This document shows positions 28,501 to 34,500 of a stretch of 64,000 nt of DNA, one piece after another (the stretch's first letter is position 1; the number at the start of each line of letters is the position of its first letter). Origin of the DNA: Trileptium ribeirensis (taxonomy: Eukaryota; Nematoda; Enoplea; Enoplida; Thoracostomopsidae); the NCBI GenBank assembly GCA_030248225.1, contig JASANE010017563.1:1-64000 (forward strand), in the 5' to 3' direction. The position numbers were made by a program, and so were the translations under genes. The notes below the pieces were generated by a model, which saw only the letters and a program-made list of their open reading frames with translations, was not told the origin of the DNA and ran no database searches.

Positions 28501-31500
28501 ATATCGGCTATTAAACTATATTGCGAGTCACACTGATTTAGTTTAAACCTGGTGCAGCAAGCGTATAGAACAAGTTTATGTACTAATTTAAGGGTTCGGT
28601 TTATTTTGAAAAAGCCAGATCTCTCCCGATGAAATTATGGAAAAAATTGTTATTATACTGAAAAATAGTCACACTGTAACGCACACAATCGACAGAATAT
28701 TAACTGAACAAGCACACGGGCAAAAATGTTTGTAAACAGTATGCACGCAAACGGGATTCAAACGTGCACACACGTCAACACGTTTAAAGGCACAAGTACG
28801 CAAATGGGTTTAGACGCACTTGCGTGCGTACCCGCGCACTTTGGTGCATTTAACTCTGTCCGTGACGGTATACGCATTATCATTATTTAAGCCAACATAA
28901 TTCAGTTGTCTCAATTTATTTTAGCGCATTGGCAGATTCAGCTGCGTTCGACAAATTTTTAATAAATTTCCATTGTAGGATAATCCCTGACCTCAGGAAA
29001 GTATAACAAATATCACTGACCGATACACTTTATACCCGATTTGCACATTTTATGGGAGTTGAAATTGATCATGCTACACTAGCATTTACTAACACCTGGC
29101 AGTCCTAGCGAGAAATGACTGTCGGGTTTCGAATGAATATCGAACGCCTCTCGAACAATTTCGAACAACGTTCGTTTTTAATTATACTAACAGGTTTTAA
29201 TATTTACATTTACTCGGAAACTCGTACATAGTCACGGACATAATTACTGCAAAAACACGCACAAGCACCACCGCTAATGGGTTTAAAGTCATTTGCGTGC
29301 GTATGCAGTTGCACGCATGTACGTTTAAACTTTAAACACATAGTGCTTCTAAACGTGTTTCCATGCACTATGCGTTTACACGCCTGTGCGTACGTGTGCG
29401 ATTGAAAGCGTTTGCGTGCGTGTTTCTTTAAAACATTTTGCGTGCATGTGCTTTGTTTGCCTGCGTATGCAGTTAATTACACCCGTGACTGTAACTAATT
29501 TCCAAACCGTATTACTTTATAAACTAACAATTACCATATATATATTTATTATTATGGCAACAGTTAGTTTTCATATTGCACATATAGCTCAATATGCAAA
29601 AAGCTATAGACATAAGTGGGCTGCAAAGTGGACAATCAATAAATTAAACATTATATACCGGTAAGAGCGTCCGCAGTGTCTTTAAACTTCTTGAATGCTT
29701 TGAGCTCCAGGCTTAAATATGTTTAGACAAAATCATTGTACACATGTAAAAACTTTTACATTCTTTTAACTTTTTTAAACAATTTATTTTTCTAAATTTT
29801 TTATTTTTTAAATCACCATACAACACAATGTGAAAACTTCTTTAAGCGACCGTGTAGCAGACACTAATGCACGTATGTAGACATAGTGCAACGGCACTTT
29901 TTACTTGGAGCATCAGTTTCCTAACCATTATATTACCATTTTTAAATATGAAATGTCACACACTCGCTGGTTTTATGAATATCCTTAAGTATTATCCTGG
30001 TTACAGTTCTCGTCAAAAATTACTGTTGCTCGCTCCAGTGAAATTTGTCTAAAAATATAATCTTATAATGAATATTAATAATTCCTAAATCTCTTGCTAG
30101 CCATTCGCTCGAAGTGACACATCATTTCTGACACGTAAAGTATGTTATTAAGAACAGTATGTACGTAGTTTTTGTTTTAAGAATACTAAATCAGTAACAA
30201 CAACCACAACTTTTCTGCACGAAAATCCAGGACACTGATAATTAATACATGATAATATAACATAGCTAAATGTGTAGGTTTGCAATTTACTCAAGAGCAG
30301 ACTTTTGGAATAATTTTAGAAGTCAAATTTACGATATTCAACATCTTTTAAGTACGTATATATGACAAAGCAGACTTGTGGATTATTTTTAATAGTTCCA
30401 GCCATTATACTTAAAATTACATTTAAGCTACTGACTTTTTTTCTACCACGTAGCAGCGAGATTGTTTAAATGGAAAACAAAAATAAACTTTAGAACTACA
30501 GACAATCGACATGTTGGTTAACCCAATTGCATTCAGTTTCAATTTTTTTTCAAGCTAGACACTTTATCGACATTCGAGGGTTACTCTTTCGACTGTGTTA
30601 ACAAATATAATATGCCTAATACGTCTAGTCCTGATGTATCTTTATTACAGTTTCAGTTTTTTTCAAGCTGGACACTTCGTCGAGATTCGAGGGTTATTCT
30701 TTCGATTGTGACAACAAATACAATATGTCTAATACTTCTACTCCTGAAGCTAATTTTTTGTATTTAATTCAATTTACTACTGGTAATGAATTATAATCGT
30801 AAAATCGCAATCCATGTCATGGTTGCAACGGATATGGACAACGCTACAGCGATGGGGAACATGTCATTGAATTCGCAGATTTCCAGTGACCCGTAACTGC
30901 TAATTCATATATGGTTGAAAACGCGCCAGTTATATTTAGTCACATTCTACAGTGGTAACGTAGAAACTCCGATGAACTAATTACCGGTGCAACAATGAGA
31001 CTGACGAAATCTATTGACACTAAAGTCATACAATGTGACGGTTGCCACTAAATTGGGAACACAGTGAACGGAAATGAGGAACAGCTTGCCTCTAAAGGGT
31101 ACTTGCTTGAGATAACAAGCATAGAACATACGTACGTGGCTGGACACTAAAACAAGCATCCAATCTTGTGCTCCCGCAACAATCGCTCGTAGCTAACTCG
31201 GCATATGGTTCACAGATAAAGATATTTAGCAATATATTTAGCAAAGAGCAGGTCAGTGTATTCTGCGCCAAAAGAAGCAGCTTAACCAAGAATTTTTGAA
31301 GGAAAAATTCCACAAAATTTGCCTGATATGGTAACGCCAAAAAGATCACGATGAAATTTATTGCTGCAACAAGGTTATCGCTCACTATGCCGAAATTTAT
31401 ATTAGGCTCAAAACAAGAGACGGTCAGCGCTAAATACAGACACCAGCGAGCTCAAGATATCTAGGAGTTTCACTGTGCCAACGACAAAGATGGTAGTTTG

Positions 31501-34500
31501 ATTGTGAAGGAAGCCGCAGCAGCAGGGCGATGGCGAGAATTTTTCGAAACAATATTTAAGAAGTCCAACACCAAGCCATTCAACATTGCCCTCCTGCTCT
31601 TGATCGGTACACAAGTAGTCTCAGAAGCGCTTAAAAAGATGAAAGCCGGTAAAATCGCAGGACCAGATAACATTTCGGCGGAACTTCGGAAATCCATAAA
31701 CTAGAAACCAACATCCCGGATAACCAGTTTCTTCAATAACAGTGCAAAGAAGACAGAACGCCCAGGGAATGGCAGAAATGTTCAACAGTTTCCACATATT
31801 GAAGTGCAAGAGCAACCCAGCCGACTGTTCGAACTTTCGACCGAATCGTCTCCTGTCCCATACCATGCAAATATTTGAACGTGTTCTCGAGAAACGGATT
31901 CGAGACACTGTCAATATATTACTCAAGCAAGAAAGCTTTGTGAAGGGTTGAGGAACCATCTACGAAACCCACGCAGCCAGATTATTGATGGATAAACATC
32001 GCGAAAAATAGAGTCCTCTAAACATTGAATTCCTACATTTGGATAAAGCGTCCTATATGATCCGATTTGGCATGCACTACGTTTGCATCACGTACCGGAG
32101 AATATAGTGAGTTGTGTCCACTATTTCTACCACTACCCTGGAAATTGTCTTGCCAGATTAGGAGTGCGCCTAACCTTTAAGAAAACGGAGTACCCCACAA
32201 CCGACCTTAGCAAGCACGAGACGATCGCGCATAAATGGTATAGATTTGCTCAAGACGCAGAACTTCAAATATATACCTAGGATTACTCCTCTTAGCGAAC
32301 AGTAACCTCAAACACGAAGCAAGCGTACTCGTAGCCGTTACTTGGCTCAAATAGCATTCACTAACCGGAGTACTATGCAATCGCAAATGAGCATCAAATT
32401 TAAGTCCAAGGTTTACCGCAACGTTGCAAGATCCGTGGTAATCTGGCCTGTCCACGGCCTTCTAGAAAATGGGAGGTCACCGGGAAGCCCATATTCATTC
32501 TGGGGGAAATTTCAAGGTGAGAGAATAAATGTTGGAAAAAATGCTAAATATTTCCTTTTACTGTTGTACAAGTATTCTCAGGTATCAAACGAATAGAATT
32601 TATCAAACGATCAAGCATTATAAATAGTGATAATAAATGTTTGAAGAAACATTCGGCACAGAGAAAACATCAATTTAGTTGAACATGGCAGGTTATGGCC
32701 GAGTGGGGGCGGACATTGGGAAAAATCTCATGAACGAGAGTAACCCATCCGCCACTGTGGACAAGACAGATTATTATGGTTTTGAGTGCTGGCTAGCCAC
32801 GAAACGCACCGAGTCCCATTACTGGTGGGGTTTCGACCCAAACTAAGGGGCACAAAAAGATACTTCAAGCTTCCAAAGTTAAGTTGTGCATGTCACCCTA
32901 ACAACGCAATAACAGGCATTGTCAAAATTCCCCACTCAATCGGCTAGTAATAATTCTTCGCTTAGGTTAGTCAATACACTCAGAAATCAATTATGTATAC
33001 TTTAGCTGACATACACAGAACTGGCTTTTTCAGGTGATACGAATTCTTTCCAAATGTTATCAGGTTTTCGCAAAATATTTTCGTCCTTGACCTAAAAGTG
33101 CGTGTCAAACACTATATTGTTCGTTCAAATATATATCAACGCGTATTGAACCGCTTCTTACGATTCCAAATTAGGCACTTGTAGTTATTATGTACTTACA
33201 GTTAAACATGTTAGGCTATTTTAACGTGCAAAAACATACTGCGGCCTGTCTCCTAAGGTGGAAAGTAATGCGAACCGTGAAAATACATAAGGAATATTGC
33301 AGTAAAAATCGTTTTCTACAATACATTGCATTTGAAATAGATACATATCCTGTATATATTACTTGCAAATAATTTATGGCTACATTACTTAAAATACTAA
33401 TCTAGTTTTATCGGCTACTATGGCCATACAGGACAACTTCCAAAAAGGTGTCTGGACTGATCAAGACTTTTATATAACCGGCAAATGTTAGGAAACATTT
33501 CACAAGCTTTAATGGGAACAGTACAAGTATTATAACAAAAGACTGGAGTAAATTAACATAAAACAGCAGAAGAGCCCACGAGTTTCCCAGAGTTTAAGAA
33601 ATACAATAAAATACCAGCAATACAAATATTGGTGCAAGACAGCGACTATTTGCAATACATAGAAATTTATTACTTACTGAAATGTGCAAAAAAGATATAT
33701 AACACAAAAAATGCCGTAATACATCCATCCGAAGAACAGTTATAAGTCACTCCGACAAACAAAGAAATTTACACCGAGCGACCTTATGCGGCAACTACAT
33801 ACAGATGTGTGCAGCGAGACAGTAAAAACCAGGGCTATAATCAATTTCAGTCTCGAATAAGTTCAATTCCGAATTTAATTCAAACAGCAGGGAGTAACCG
33901 GAATTCCGGTTCTGGCGAAAATCGTGTTCCGGTAGCGGTTCCTGCAAAGGGCAAAAACGATGCCGGAACCGGAATTCCGGTTTAAACTTGAAATTTCCAA
34001 ATTTTTGCTTCATCTCTGATCCAAACATATGTAATATTATTATACAATGATCAAGTTCCAATACAACCAAGGAATTTGTCATCTAAAAGTAAGTAAAGCA
34101 CATAATTTCAGTAGGAATTTTTAATAATAACCTGCAGGAGTTTGTTAAATCAAAGCCAGGTCGATGCTTGCAACAGCTATTTAGCACATTCAGAAGTCTC
34201 CGGGTTACGTTCGAATTAAACCGGTCCAACTGAGTAATAGAGTATGGTTTACGTAGAAGTACTTAGCGTATGCTTGGCTAACATAAATTGCGTAAAGCAC
34301 CAGCCACTGCGCTTGTAAACTTTGTAAATCAGTCTACATTGAAGTAAAGTAACGTTATCTGCAACGCAGCCAGAAACTGCTTTCTTGGCAATGAACTGTA
34401 TTTATTGAAACTGTGCGAGCAGCATCACAGTTTGTTTCATTTATAGCATTCTGATTAGCAAGTTATCATCATTATCATCCAACTGACGGGCACTGCTTGT

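Noticed and set aside
34440..34500. ATGATGA motif as box C of an intronic snoRNA
   Set aside because: No CTGA box D at a suitable distance and no terminal stem. Similar chance motifs at 35193 and 20610 also lack partners.
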